From NCBI RefSeq assembly GCF_000332295.1, contig NZ_KB235930.1, positions 4,491,895 through 4,555,894 of the forward strand: a stretch of DNA of 64,000 nt, written 5' to 3'. Source of the stretch: Fortiea contorta PCC 7126. GTDB lineage: Bacteria; Cyanobacteriota; Cyanobacteriia; Cyanobacteriales; Nostocaceae. Of the stretch, positions 35,568-45,031 are shown piece by piece. Position numbers and translations under genes: made by a program. Within the stretch, counting starts at the first letter, position 1. Every line of letters begins with the position of its first letter. The notes under the pieces are model-generated. The model searched no databases, was not told where the DNA came from, and saw only the letters and a list, made by a program, of their open reading frames with translations.

Positions 35568-36746
35568 TTACGGCGATCGCAAAATTTGTTCATATGCCAT
35601 GATAGTTTGGTGAGCGATCGCATCCCAACTATAGTTGTGCAATGCGTACTGTTGAGCATTTAATCCCCGTTTTTGGCGTTCTTGGGGACTTTGTAGAGCT
35701 ACTCGTAACGATTCTAGAAGAGATTGAGTATCTGTTGCACATATCCACCCAGACTGACTCTCACGCACTTGATCGCAGATATGCACTTGGTCAGAAATGA
35801 CTACCGGTGTAGCTGCTACCATTGCTTCAGCGACAGCGATACCGAAGTTTTCGTAGTATGAAGGCAAGACGAATATATCAGCCGCGTGTAGTAGACTAGC
35901 TTTGAGTTCACCCGTGACAAAGCCAGTGATTGTAGAGTGCGATCGTAAGGGTGAATTTTGAATTTGCGCTATGATTTTTTGTTCGTAATCTGGGTCTTGA
36001 GGATTAGTTCCAGCCAAAATAAAATGAAATTTTGTACCGGATGCTAATAGTTTCTCCAGGGCTGGAATTAACAAATTTAAACCTTTTTTTGGCTCAATCC
36101 GCGACATAAACAACAACAAAGGTAAATCATCAGGAATTCCCCACAGTAACTGTATTTCCTGTCTTTTATTCTTTATGTTTTGAGGAATCACACCCAAAGG
36201 AATTACTAAATCTCGCGTTGATACACCAAACCGTGCAGAAACTTTCGCCTCCTGTGGGCTGGTAAAATGAATTGCAGCCGCACCAGCTAAATTATGTCTT
36301 TCTAAAATCGCGCTATAAATTTGTTTTAAAAACTGTTTCTTGCGTAAATCAGCCGGGTCGAGAGTTCCTAAAGGACGCAAAATATAAGGTAGTTTTTGCT
36401 GACGACAAATAAAAGCAGCACCACTACTGACGGGAGAAAATAAAGCATGAATATGTGCTAAATCAAATTCGTGAGCATGAAGCTTTAACCAGCGCATTAA
36501 ATCCCAAGAAAACTTATAGCGACGAAATGGCGCACAACGGAAATAAATTATTTCATAGCCATCTTGTTTAACAGGGTAATTTAAAGCAACATCAATCGGC
36601 TTTTGACCATAATCACCATTACTATCAGTCGTCAAAACTGTAACTTTTACTTGCTCTTTAGCTAGCGCCGGAGCAAGTCCTAATACCATTTGACTGGGGC
36701 CACCATAAATCAAAGAAATAGAAGGAACAATTTGCAAAATTCGCAT
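35568..36746 (-). CDS. GT4-family glycosyltransferase of a polysaccharide cluster (HpsP-like candidate)
   Basis: This 392-residue enzyme has the GT-B fold and transfers a sugar from a nucleotide donor with retention. The N-domain starts MRILQIVPSISLIYGGPSQM; the C-domain has LFMSRIEPKKGLNLLIPALE and the donor-binding E-x7-E motif in ENFGIAVAEAM. It is the last gene in a run of four polysaccharide genes on the minus strand (40932 to 35568), with a 98-base gap to the preceding one. By order and family it resembles HpsP of the hormogonium polysaccharide set; the exact sugar is not known. Confidence 0.85.
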   Translation of the reverse strand: MRILQIVPSISLIYGGPSQMVLGLAPALAKEQVKVTVLTTDSNGDYGQKPIDVALNYPVKQDGYEIIYFRCAPFRRYKFSWDLMRWLKLHAHEFDLAHIHALFSPVSSGAAFICRQQKLPYILRPLGTLDPADLRKKQFLKQIYSAILERHNLAGAAAIHFTSPQEAKVSARFGVSTRDLVIPLGVIPQNIKNKRQEIQLLWGIPDDLPLLLFMSRIEPKKGLNLLIPALEKLLASGTKFHFILAGTNPQDPDYEQKIIAQIQNSPLRSHSTITGFVTGELKASLLHAADIFVLPSYYENFGIAVAEAMVAATPVVISDQVHICDQVRESQSGWICATDTQSLLESLRVALQSPQERQKRGLNAQQYALHNYSWDAIAHQTIMAYEQILRSP

Positions 36747-36844
36747 ATATTTTTGCTATTTTGGCTTGAAGAATAAAACTATGTTACACAACGTAAGTAA
36801 TTAATAAAAATCATTGCCAGTTATATTTATTGACGTCGCTCTAC

Positions 36845-38017
36845 TTAATAGTTAATAATTTCTTTATAAAACTCTAGCTGCTGTTGAGCTAAGGCTCTAT
36901 TTGTATATATAGACATAGCTCTTTCATAACCCTTAACACTGATATTTTTAGCCAATTCCGGCTTTTCCATCAACTGAATTAAGCAATTAGCCAGAGCTTG
37001 AGCATCACCCTCAGGAAACACTAAACCCCCATCGCCAATTACATAAGGAATTTCACCAGAATCAGAACCAATCACTGGAACCTTACAAGCCATTGCTTCA
37101 ATTAAAACATGACCGAATTGTTCTTTCCAACCAACAGCAGTTAAGGTTTTCAAATTGTGAGTGGTTTCTGACGGCAATACTAAAGTACTCATTAAATTAA
37201 TATAATTAGCAACAGCATCATGAGGAACACTTTCAACTACAATAACCCGGTGATGCCAATTATTATCTTTGACTATTTTGACTATTTCTGTTTGCAAATC
37301 TCCTCGTCCAAGTAATAATAATTTCCAAGGTTTTTCTGCAAGTTTTTTCAATGATTTCAACAGCGTCAATAATCCTTTTTCTTCAACAAATCTGCCAACA
37401 TAGCCTATTACAAAATCACCAGTTTTTATATCAAAAATAGCTGCTAGTTCTGGTTGAGCTTGAGGAGTAAATATAGTTTCATCTATACCAAGTTGTGGCA
37501 TAACTTTAATTTTGCCTTGATATCCTCTCGCTTGCAATATTTTTGCTCCGTCTTGATTACCGCAAATAATTCCGTGGCTATGGATGAAGTTATATTTTTC
37601 TAATAAAGCAATGGGTAATTTCAATTTATAAGGTAAATTCCACCAAGTAAAAAAGATATTTTTAGCTTTTAATCGCAACAACTGATTTAAGATAATCATT
37701 TGAGTATAAGCCAATCCCCTGGAACCTTGTTCTACCTGGATGATTTGAGGTCTAAATTCCTGCAATAAAGATACTAAATCAGCACCAAAAGTTAATAGTC
37801 CCTGATGATTTTGACTGAAGTTGGAAATGGGAACTATTTTAAATGCGCCCTCATCTCGGTATTGAGTTTCAATAATCTTATTTTGCACACCACCAGGCTT
37901 CCATCGTTGAGGAACTACGACCGTTACTTCAATTCCAGGTTCTAGTTGAGATAGCGCCCGTAATTTTTCACAATTCAAATCTACGATATAGGTATGACTA
38001 GCAACTAAGATTTTCAT
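36845..38017 (-). CDS. GT4-family glycosyltransferase of a polysaccharide cluster (HpsO-like candidate)
   Basis: This 390-residue GT-B enzyme has the N-domain start MKILVASHTYIVDLNCEKLR, the C-domain block VIGYVGRFVEEKGLLTLLKS, and the donor motif EQFGHVLIEAM (E-x7-E) followed by SDSGEIPYVIGDGG. It is about the same length as the next GT4 but only distantly related. It sits between a GT2 gene and that GT4, with a 219-base gap upstream, in what looks like a hormogonium polysaccharide (Hps) locus. Its acceptor sugar is unknown. Confidence 0.85.
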   Translation of the reverse strand: MKILVASHTYIVDLNCEKLRALSQLEPGIEVTVVVPQRWKPGGVQNKIIETQYRDEGAFKIVPISNFSQNHQGLLTFGADLVSLLQEFRPQIIQVEQGSRGLAYTQMIILNQLLRLKAKNIFFTWWNLPYKLKLPIALLEKYNFIHSHGIICGNQDGAKILQARGYQGKIKVMPQLGIDETIFTPQAQPELAAIFDIKTGDFVIGYVGRFVEEKGLLTLLKSLKKLAEKPWKLLLLGRGDLQTEIVKIVKDNNWHHRVIVVESVPHDAVANYINLMSTLVLPSETTHNLKTLTAVGWKEQFGHVLIEAMACKVPVIGSDSGEIPYVIGDGGLVFPEGDAQALANCLIQLMEKPELAKNISVKGYERAMSIYTNRALAQQQLEFYKEIINY

Positions 38018-38236
38018 GACGATTGCTCATGGTAAATTTGATAAGTACATTGAGAGAGCAAAAAATAAAAACAATCGAGGTATCCTAAATTTATGCGCGC
38101 AATCAAATAGAAAACTTATATATTCGGGGTATGATAAGTAAATTTGTGTTGTGAGAATCAATTGAACTATTTTTAAAAACATAAAGACATCATCAATTCT
38201 CACAAATAACAACTTTATTTGCATCGCACTACTTAG

Positions 38237-39241
38237 CTAAACTTGTTCATCTAATCGACTATAAATTTGACCATCATTCCAGATGGACTGAATCAGAGTA
38301 GCTAAAGCTTTCAGAAAACCCAAGATATAGAAAAAACCGCGGGTCAAAATTTTCCAGGGAGAACCACCTTTGTGACAAGGTGGTCGTCCGAGAACGTGAC
38401 AGTCAAATAAACGAGCGTAAAGACGTAAAGCTTGATTAGCGGTGAGGTTTTTCAGCCCCAGTAAGAAATGATTATGGTAAAAGGTGAGTTGATATTTGAG
38501 CGATCGCGTACTAATATCATGACACCCTCCTGTTTCTTCTCCTAAATGTACCAAGGAAGCATCTGGGTCATACCAAATCTTATAACCTGTCTGCCGTAGT
38601 CGCAAACAAAAATCTGATTCTTCTCGTACCGCACTCCCGCGAAACCTTTCGTCAAACCTTAATTTGTGTTCGCTAAAAATCTCACGCCGAAAGGACATAT
38701 TACAACCCCTAGCGGTGAGCACTTGTTGGGGTTTCACTGTATATACTAAATCGATATAATACCAAGCAATCCCAGGATCCATTGCTTCGGGTGGGAGATA
38801 TTCAATTACTCGATAATTTGTTTCACCTTGGCTTTTATCTGCAGCCGCATCGGCTAATTTCAGCCTATCAAATACCCTCCCAGCCACAGCACCTATTTCT
38901 GGATTTTGTGCATAGTTTTTTGCATGAGCTGCTAAAAAGCCAGGAGTTAATTTGACATCATCATCGATGAATAAAATTATCTCACCTTGAGAACGACGTA
39001 TTCCATAATTTCTTGCTCCTGGTAAACTCGCCCAATTCAAATGGAACCATTTAATTTTCTTCAAACTTACTAGTTCTTCCAGATAAGCTTGGATTTCTGG
39101 TTGATGTTTGGGAGTTTGATCTACTACTAAAATTTCAAAATTTAGATAGTCTTGGTTCAAAATATCCCTAATACTGTCACACAAAACCTTTTCCCGTTCA
39201 TAGGTGGGAATAATTACGGTAATTAAAGGATGATGATTCAT
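38237..39241 (-). CDS. GT2-family glycosyltransferase of a polysaccharide cluster (HpsN-like candidate)
   Basis: This 334-residue GT-A enzyme inverts the sugar linkage. It has ITVIIPTYEREKVLCDSI at the N-terminus and LVVDQTP, then the metal-binding IILFIDDDVKLTPGFLAAH (DDD) and the catalytic VREESDFCLRLRQTGYKIWY. The C-terminal 60 residues have a hydrophobic stretch (ILTRGFFYILGFLKALATLI) that may attach it to the membrane. It follows the HpsL-like polymerase by 53 bases and is probably co-transcribed. Confidence 0.87.
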   Translation of the reverse strand: MNHHPLITVIIPTYEREKVLCDSIRDILNQDYLNFEILVVDQTPKHQPEIQAYLEELVSLKKIKWFHLNWASLPGARNYGIRRSQGEIILFIDDDVKLTPGFLAAHAKNYAQNPEIGAVAGRVFDRLKLADAAADKSQGETNYRVIEYLPPEAMDPGIAWYYIDLVYTVKPQQVLTARGCNMSFRREIFSEHKLRFDERFRGSAVREESDFCLRLRQTGYKIWYDPDASLVHLGEETGGCHDISTRSLKYQLTFYHNHFLLGLKNLTANQALRLYARLFDCHVLGRPPCHKGGSPWKILTRGFFYILGFLKALATLIQSIWNDGQIYSRLDEQV

Positions 39242-39294
39242 ATTTTTTCAAAATTTAGCTCAAATACATGTTAATGTTCAAAAATTTTTAATTG

Positions 39295-40932
39295 CTATGC
39301 ATTTTCTTTTTCTTGTTTATCTAATATAGGTAATTTGAACAAAATACCGGCACATAACCAATAATAAACAGCCACCGGATCAACATCTAAAGGATAATAA
39401 TAGGTGTTGTAACTAATAAATAATATAAACACCCACATAGCGGCTCCGTAACTGCGGAAATTACGGTTTTTTATAGAGCGATAAGTTTTAAAAGTAGTAA
39501 TTGTCAGGGTAGTGACAAAAACCACAAACCCCAGAAGACCCATTATTCCTACTTCATAAAGTACTTTTGGGTAATAAGTTTCTACTAGTTTGGTTTTACC
39601 TAATGCGCGAGCAGAATTAGTAGCTCTCCCTAAACCACTTCCTAAAGGCCCATCTACACCTTTCCAATTTTCATGAAATTGATCAACGATAAACGCTTGG
39701 GGTGGGGAAGCTTCCCAGCGACTACCAAAACTATCAAGCCTTTCTTGAACAACAGCAGGGTTGCTCACCATTGCAATTCCTAAAATAATTGCTAGCCCTA
39801 TTCCTATAGGAATAAAACGTTTGAGATTGGCAATTTGACCAGTTAGAAATAGCAAAATTATAAAGCAAGTTGGTACTAAAGCTAAGGCTATTCTTTGTCC
39901 AGAAATCACAGCATTAATAAAGACCATTGCTAGAGAACCTAAACTGATAAATCGCCAAATAATAGAGGGGTCAGCGAAACCAGTAGCAAAAGCAAAAAAT
40001 GTGCTAGAAATTAAAAACCATGCCCATTGCCAAGGAGCTACAAAAGTTCCAGGTAGACGAATCATTCCCTGGCTAGGACTATAAACTAGGGAACCACCAA
40101 AATAACATCGGGCGTCTAGTGTCGCTTTAAATAAATCGCTTCCCACAGCATTTTTAGTACCTTCGCATATTCCAGTTAATAGGAATAAATATTGAATTAA
40201 TCCTAGTACGCAACAACTAAGTATGAGAACAACTTGTAGGCGGGTTAATAAAAGAAAATCTTTTTTACCACGAATTAAATAATAAAAGCAACCAATCAGG
40301 GGTACATAACCTAAAAATACTTTGAATCCTAAAATTCCTAACCCGATAGGGATATCGTTAGCTGCTTTTTGACCAAACCCTGTGTCGGGAGGATTTAGTT
40401 GCTGTCCACCATTGATAAATATGAGTGTTAGCAAACACAAACCTAATAAAATATACAGGGACGGTTTAATAGATTTAATCGGGATTAAAGGTAGTCTTTG
40501 TTTACGGCAATTTTGCCAAATTCCTATCAAAGCTGGAACATAAAATGCGTCTTTAGCTAATTGTAAAATTGGACTATTACCGATGTAATAAGTGATGGTT
40601 CCGCCAAAGGGTATATAAACAATGAAAGCCAAGAGTGCTGGACGAGGATATTTATAAGATAGGGATAATATCAGAACTGCTAAAATACCTGGAATAGCGG
40701 CTTTGATTCCACCTACAAAAAACAGAATTAGCCCCAAAAATAGACCAGCAGAGAGGGCGCCGGTTAGCAAGCTGGTGAATTCTTTACGTGCTAAGTTGGC
40801 TTTGCGTTTTAGAGCTAATCTTTCTTTTAAAGTGAGGGTGGGAGTTGGGTTTTGATCCTGTTTTGGTGATTTTTGAGATTTCTGGGATTTTGATTTTAGT
40901 TTAGGCATAATAGCCCATGAAAAATTGTGCAA
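39295..40932 (-). CDS. hpsL: HpsL-like polysaccharide polymerase/ligase (O-antigen ligase family)
   Basis: This 545-residue membrane protein has about 12 segments and a large periplasmic loop, as in Wzy/O-antigen ligase proteins. The N-terminus has a basic cytoplasmic tail (PKLKSKSQKSQKSPKQ), then ERLALKRKANLARKEF. The loop region holds RLDSFGSRWEASPPQAFIVD and GPLGSGLGRATNSARALG, typical of the family. This length, tail and gene order (polymerase, GT2, GT4, GT4) fit HpsL, which is needed for the hormogonium polysaccharide that supports gliding in Nostoc. The symbol rests on family resemblance and context. The start may be a few codons downstream, at MPKLKSK. Confidence 0.75.
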   Translation of the reverse strand: MHNFSWAIMPKLKSKSQKSQKSPKQDQNPTPTLTLKERLALKRKANLARKEFTSLLTGALSAGLFLGLILFFVGGIKAAIPGILAVLILSLSYKYPRPALLAFIVYIPFGGTITYYIGNSPILQLAKDAFYVPALIGIWQNCRKQRLPLIPIKSIKPSLYILLGLCLLTLIFINGGQQLNPPDTGFGQKAANDIPIGLGILGFKVFLGYVPLIGCFYYLIRGKKDFLLLTRLQVVLILSCCVLGLIQYLFLLTGICEGTKNAVGSDLFKATLDARCYFGGSLVYSPSQGMIRLPGTFVAPWQWAWFLISSTFFAFATGFADPSIIWRFISLGSLAMVFINAVISGQRIALALVPTCFIILLFLTGQIANLKRFIPIGIGLAIILGIAMVSNPAVVQERLDSFGSRWEASPPQAFIVDQFHENWKGVDGPLGSGLGRATNSARALGKTKLVETYYPKVLYEVGIMGLLGFVVFVTTLTITTFKTYRSIKNRNFRSYGAAMWVFILFISYNTYYYPLDVDPVAVYYWLCAGILFKLPILDKQEKENA

Positions 40933-41574
40933 GGATTAGTTTTATCTAACCCTCAGGAGATGTTGGTTGTATAAAATTTCGTTAAAGAAGCTAACGACCA
41001 ATAATAACACAGCAAATTTTAATGTCGAGGTGGATGAGACAATCTAATGCTTTTAAAAATTTTTGGTTTTGGTATGAAATATATGAGAAAGTGTCACCCG
41101 CGATTAATTTTTAGATATGTCTACTAGAGACAAGGTGATGCAAATAAATAGACCTGCTAAAAAAAGGGGCTAGGAAGTCCCGCGATTTCAAACTAGTTGT
41201 ATCCTAAAAAAGATGAATTAGTGGAAGATTCCCTCAAACGCGCCGCTATTTGCAATAGACTTCTTGCAGAAGTCGGGAACTCTTAACAGGGAACAGAGAG
41301 CAGCGCGGTCTTCTCCCAAGGGGAGACACCAAGGGCGATAGCGCAGCGTTAGCGAGTCATCGAGCGTCTGGGGGTTTCCCCCATGAGCGACTGCGGAGGA
41401 ACAGAGAGTAAAAAAGTTACTTTTGCAAGAGGTTTAATGAAGTCAAAATAGCCTGATGAATTTTGCACACTCAGCCTATGGTCTAACTGTATTAACCTAG
41501 AGAGGTTCACCCATTCCCTAGAGTAATATGATAAAAATCAGCGAAAGGCTGGCGATATCAGGATTTTAAAAAAA
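40933..41574. other. intergenic region with a palindromic cyanobacterial repeat
   Basis: Most of this gap has no genes. About 41305-41402 is a dense repeat made of CTCCCAAGGGGAG, GCGATAGCGCAGCGTTAGCG and GGGGGTTTCCCCC palindromes, a type common in filamentous cyanobacteria. GGGAACAG units recur at 41286-41300. Confidence 0.5.
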
Positions 41575-41646
41575 AGCGGGTGATGGGACTCGAACCCACG
41601 ACGTTCACCTTGGGAAGGTGACATTCTACCACTGAATTACGCCCGC
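41575..41646 (-). tRNA. tRNA-Gly (anticodon CCC)
   Basis: The minus strand folds as a tRNA of 72 bases without encoded CCA. The D stem is ATTC/GAAT, the anticodon stem TCACC/GGTGA with loop TTCCCAA (anticodon CCC), the T stem GTGGG/CCCAT with loop TTCGAGT, and the discriminator T. The acceptor stem GCGGGCG/CACCCGC has a C6-A67 mismatch. It decodes GGG. Confidence 0.93.
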
Positions 41647-41898
41647 AGATAATCTGTGAGAATTATATCACTAAATATCACTAAAATTTCGTTATATCGT
41701 CCCTCATTGTTGAGCCTAAATTTGCTTTCTAGAGAAAATATGGTCTATTCTGTGACAAAAGCATCAAAGCAGCTGGCGTCAACACTGAAAATTTAGCTAT
41801 AAAGGAGAAATCTGCATTGCACTTCTGTCTTTGGTGTTGATAATTCAGCACGTTGCAAAATTACCAATCAAGAATTCCTATCTACCTTATTAACCGAT

Positions 41899-42771
41899 AT
41901 GTTCAATGCTACTGAACTGTTAATTGATGCTTTTGTTAAGCAAATTCGAGAAGGCTACAGTCGCACTTATGGCTGTCTGAAAACAGATTATCAGGATATT
42001 ATCGCTTGGGCTGGCAGTATGGCTTTAGAAAATATTGCCAATAGCGACGCCTTATTTCACAATGTCGAACACTCGGTACTTGTCACCCTTGTAGGACAGG
42101 AAATTTTGCGAGGGAAACACATTCGAGAAGGAGGGGTTTCGAGTGAAGATTGGTTACATTTTATTATTTCCTTAGTCTGCCATGATATTGGCTATGTCAA
42201 AGGAGTTTGCCGTCAAGATATAGAATCGAATGGTGCTTATGCTACAGGCAAAAATGGCAGAATGGTTTTTCTGTCTCCGGGCGCGTCTGATGCCAGCCTC
42301 ACACCCTACCATGTAGATAGAGCGAAACTTTTTATTGATGAACGGTTTGGTGGGCACAAGTTAATTGATGCGGAAGTGATTAAGAGTAATATTGAATTGA
42401 CGAGATTTCCTGTACCTACGGCTGAAGACCATCAAGATACAAATAGTTTTGCAGGTTTAGTACGCGCGGCTGATTTGATTGGACAATTAAGCGACCCGCG
42501 TTATCTCAAGAAAATCACTTCTTTGTTTTATGAATTTGAAGAAACGGGGATGAATAAAGTTTTAGGTTATCAAACCCCAGGGGATTTACGCAAGAACTAT
42601 GCCAAGTTTTACTGGAATGGTGTTTATCCTTATATTAAAGATGGCTTGCACTATCTATCTTTAACGCAGCAAGGAAAGCAAATTCAAGCGAATCTCTACT
42701 CAAATGTGTTTGTGGTGGAGCATGAAAAACAACAAGAAGAACAGCGATATTTAGTTGAGCAACTCGCATAG
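41899..42771 (+). CDS. HD-domain metal-dependent phosphohydrolase
   Basis: This 290-residue protein has an HD fold. Metal ligands are in FHNVEHSVLVTLVGQEI (His) and SLVCHDIGYVKGVCRQD (His-Asp), with further ligands expected in TPYHVDRAKLF and ADLIGQLSDPRYL. Such stand-alone HD proteins in cyanobacteria are annotated as Npun-type HD phosphohydrolases with unknown nucleotide or lipid-like substrates. It lies upstream of an ABC permease, with a 90-base gap holding a TTGACCC repeat, so the two may be separate units. Confidence 0.85.
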   Translation: MFNATELLIDAFVKQIREGYSRTYGCLKTDYQDIIAWAGSMALENIANSDALFHNVEHSVLVTLVGQEILRGKHIREGGVSSEDWLHFIISLVCHDIGYVKGVCRQDIESNGAYATGKNGRMVFLSPGASDASLTPYHVDRAKLFIDERFGGHKLIDAEVIKSNIELTRFPVPTAEDHQDTNSFAGLVRAADLIGQLSDPRYLKKITSLFYEFEETGMNKVLGYQTPGDLRKNYAKFYWNGVYPYIKDGLHYLSLTQQGKQIQANLYSNVFVVEHEKQQEEQRYLVEQLA

Positions 42772-42796
42772 TCAAATATTCACACTCAAGAATAAC

Positions 42797-42835
42797 CCTT
42801 GACTCTTGACCCCTGACCCTTGACTATTAACTATT
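42797..42835. repeat. heptamer tandem repeat (TTGACCC-type)
   Basis: The sequence runs TTGACTC-TTGACCC-CTGACCC-TTGACTA-TTAACTA-TTAACCC, six degenerate heptamers in a row between two genes. It fits the short tandem repeat class known from heterocystous cyanobacteria. Confidence 0.8.
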
Positions 42836-42861
42836 AACCCTCAATTATGTAAATCAAAACT

Positions 42862-43977
42862 ATGGATTGGTGGCAACGAATTCAAAAAAATCCTTTGGCG
42901 AAATTCGGGGCAATTTTGCTGTTAATTTTCTATGTGATGGTGATTGCTGCTGATTTTGTCGCTCCTTATGACCCTTATGCGTCACAGCCAAACGGTTCTT
43001 TGTTACCACCAACTCAAATTCATTGGACTTCTGCGTCTGGACAATTCATCGGCCCTCATGTTTATCCTACAACCCAAGGAGATACTAATTTAGAAACAGG
43101 CGATCGCCAACTAGTTGTAGACAAAAACCAGCCTTCACCCTTGCGTCTGTTTGTTGCGGGGCCAGAATACCGACTACTACAGATGAGTTTACCACTACCG
43201 CCCCAGTGGGAGGAAGTCACCATATTCTCTGGTATTCCCCTTAATTGGCACTTATTCGGTACAACCGGAGCCGGGAAATTTAATCTTCTCGGTACTGATG
43301 ACCAAGGACGCGACCAATTTAGCCGTTTGGTACACGGTGGTCGGATTAGCATGTTTATCGGGCTTTTTGGTGTTGCTGTTTCTTTTCCTCTAGGTCTATT
43401 AATCGGCGGTATTTCCGGCTATTTTGGCGGTCTGACTGATACAATCATCATGCGTCTAGCAGAAGTGATGATGACTTTCCCCAGCATTTATCTGCTAGTG
43501 ACACTGAGTACAGTCTTACCAGCCAGCTTAAGCAGTAGTCAACGCTTTTTGCTAATTGTCATCATTACCGCTGTGATTAACTGGGCGGGTTTAGCGCGGG
43601 TGATTCGCGGACAAGTATTATCTATCAAAGAGCGAGAATTTGTCCAAGCTGCACAAGCGATGGGAGGTAATCCCATATATATCATCCTCCGTCACGTTTT
43701 ACCCCAAACCGCTACCTATGTAATTATCTCTGCGACTTTAGCCGTTCCCAGCTTTATTAGCGCTGAAGCCGTCTTAAGCTTAATTGGTTTAGGGATTCAA
43801 CAGCCAGACCCTTCATGGGGGAATATGCTTTCTCTTGCTAGTAATGCCGCCATTATCGTACTGCAACCTTGGCTGATTTGGCCGCCAGCCGTGCTGATTA
43901 TTCTCACAGTCCTGGCGTTCAATCTCCTAGGAGATGGGTTAAGAGATGCACTCGACCCCCGGAGTCTGCGCCGTTAG
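42862..43977 (+). CDS. peptide/nickel-type ABC transporter permease (DppC/OppC family)
   Basis: This 371-residue inner-membrane permease begins with the OppC-type N-terminal segment (LAKFGAILLLIFYVMVIAAD, then APYDPYASQPNGSLLPPT). It has a long periplasmic stretch of about 100 residues between the first two membrane helices, longer than in E. coli DppC. The permease domain includes FNLLGTDDQGRDQFSRLVHG, the EAA loop EREFVQAAQAMGGNPIYIIL, and the terminal LNLLGDGLRDALDPR-like sequence. No DppB, ATPase or binding protein is nearby, which is usual for cyanobacteria, where parts are dispersed. A terminator follows. Confidence 0.9.
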   Translation: MDWWQRIQKNPLAKFGAILLLIFYVMVIAADFVAPYDPYASQPNGSLLPPTQIHWTSASGQFIGPHVYPTTQGDTNLETGDRQLVVDKNQPSPLRLFVAGPEYRLLQMSLPLPPQWEEVTIFSGIPLNWHLFGTTGAGKFNLLGTDDQGRDQFSRLVHGGRISMFIGLFGVAVSFPLGLLIGGISGYFGGLTDTIIMRLAEVMMTFPSIYLLVTLSTVLPASLSSSQRFLLIVIITAVINWAGLARVIRGQVLSIKEREFVQAAQAMGGNPIYIILRHVLPQTATYVIISATLAVPSFISAEAVLSLIGLGIQQPDPSWGNMLSLASNAAIIVLQPWLIWPPAVLIILTVLAFNLLGDGLRDALDPRSLRR

Positions 43978-45031
43978 AGGTGGGAAAATTATCACCAACC
44001 GAAGCCTTTCGGGTCAGAACCCTCGTCTTTAAAGATGAGGGTTTTTTGTAAGTTCTCAATCCTCCTGCAAAACCACTCTGTTCCCTAATCCCTAATTCCT
44101 ATTCCCTATTAAAAACAAATGCCAAAATGGCAACCTATGTGAAATTAACTGAGTTAAATTGTAGGAGATAAACGACTTCAAGGGTTTTGTTATCAGGGTC
44201 TACCGAGCAACGAGATTAATTTTTCCGGCAAATTATCAACAGTTTTTACTGCTGAAAAAAATTATGATATCTAGCAACAATTTACAATTTCATCAATTTG
44301 TAAATTAATAATTAGTCTTTACATTTGTCGCATCAGGAATATTGACAGTTCCAAAGCGTTGTTGTTGAAGTACATATCAGCCCCCTAAATAAATGACAAC
44401 GCTTGTACATATTCTTGAGCGCTACAGCGACAAATGGCGGGGTGGGAGAGTCAAGGCGAGTGGTATGCCTCCTCCCACTCATTATTTATTGTTTAGACAT
44501 CTCCAATAGGCGCTACTTTCCATTCACCCAAGCCTATTTTTATATTTTCCTTACTATCCGGCTCATCTCTGGTATCCTGAGTTAAGGGGAGTAGTTTATC
44601 GATAACTTGATCACACAATTGTGAAAGAAAGGTAATAAATACTTAGGATAATGGTAATGCTTGCCACAGGACACGCCCACCTTCGTCCTCATATATTTAA
44701 CTTCATAGATTTCATAGAATTTATCCTCAAAGGATCATCAAGACCATCAATTAAGCTAATCTATTAATTTAATAGATCACATATCATCCATTGACCATAA
44801 AATGGTTTTGATCACTACAGAATGTATATTGACCACTAGCCCAGGGTGGATAATGAATTTCCGTGATGAATTATGGATATTGCCTCGTGATCTGAGCTAG
44901 TAATATCCAGTAAAACCCAGAATAAGCGCTGATTTAAGTTAAACAGCCGCCGATTATCAAGAATTTGCTTACTATAGCGGTCGCCATAGCGTCCTGATGT
45001 CATTAAGAGAATTGGAATCGACGAATTAACT
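43978..45031. other. long intergenic region
   Basis: This 1054-base gap has a terminator at its start, a CCCTAATTCCTATTCCC repeat near 44085-44107, and a GTGGGAG...CTCCCAC hairpin near 44443-44479. The rest is AT-rich leader for the large kinase gene. A 60-codon open frame at 44403-44585 shows no sign of being a gene. Confidence 0.45.
44018..44047 (+). terminator. intrinsic terminator after the DppC-type gene
   Basis: AACCCTC and GAGGGTT form the stem, with CTTTAAAG pairing in the loop, followed by TTTTTG. It is about 40 bases after the stop codon. Confidence 0.85.

Noticed and set aside
38027-38224. 65-codon minus-strand open frame between two glycosyltransferase genes
   Set aside because: It is AT-rich with no ribosome site and no recognisable pattern.
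44403-44585. 60-codon open frame before the large kinase gene
   Set aside because: It overlaps a hairpin and has no start context or family pattern.
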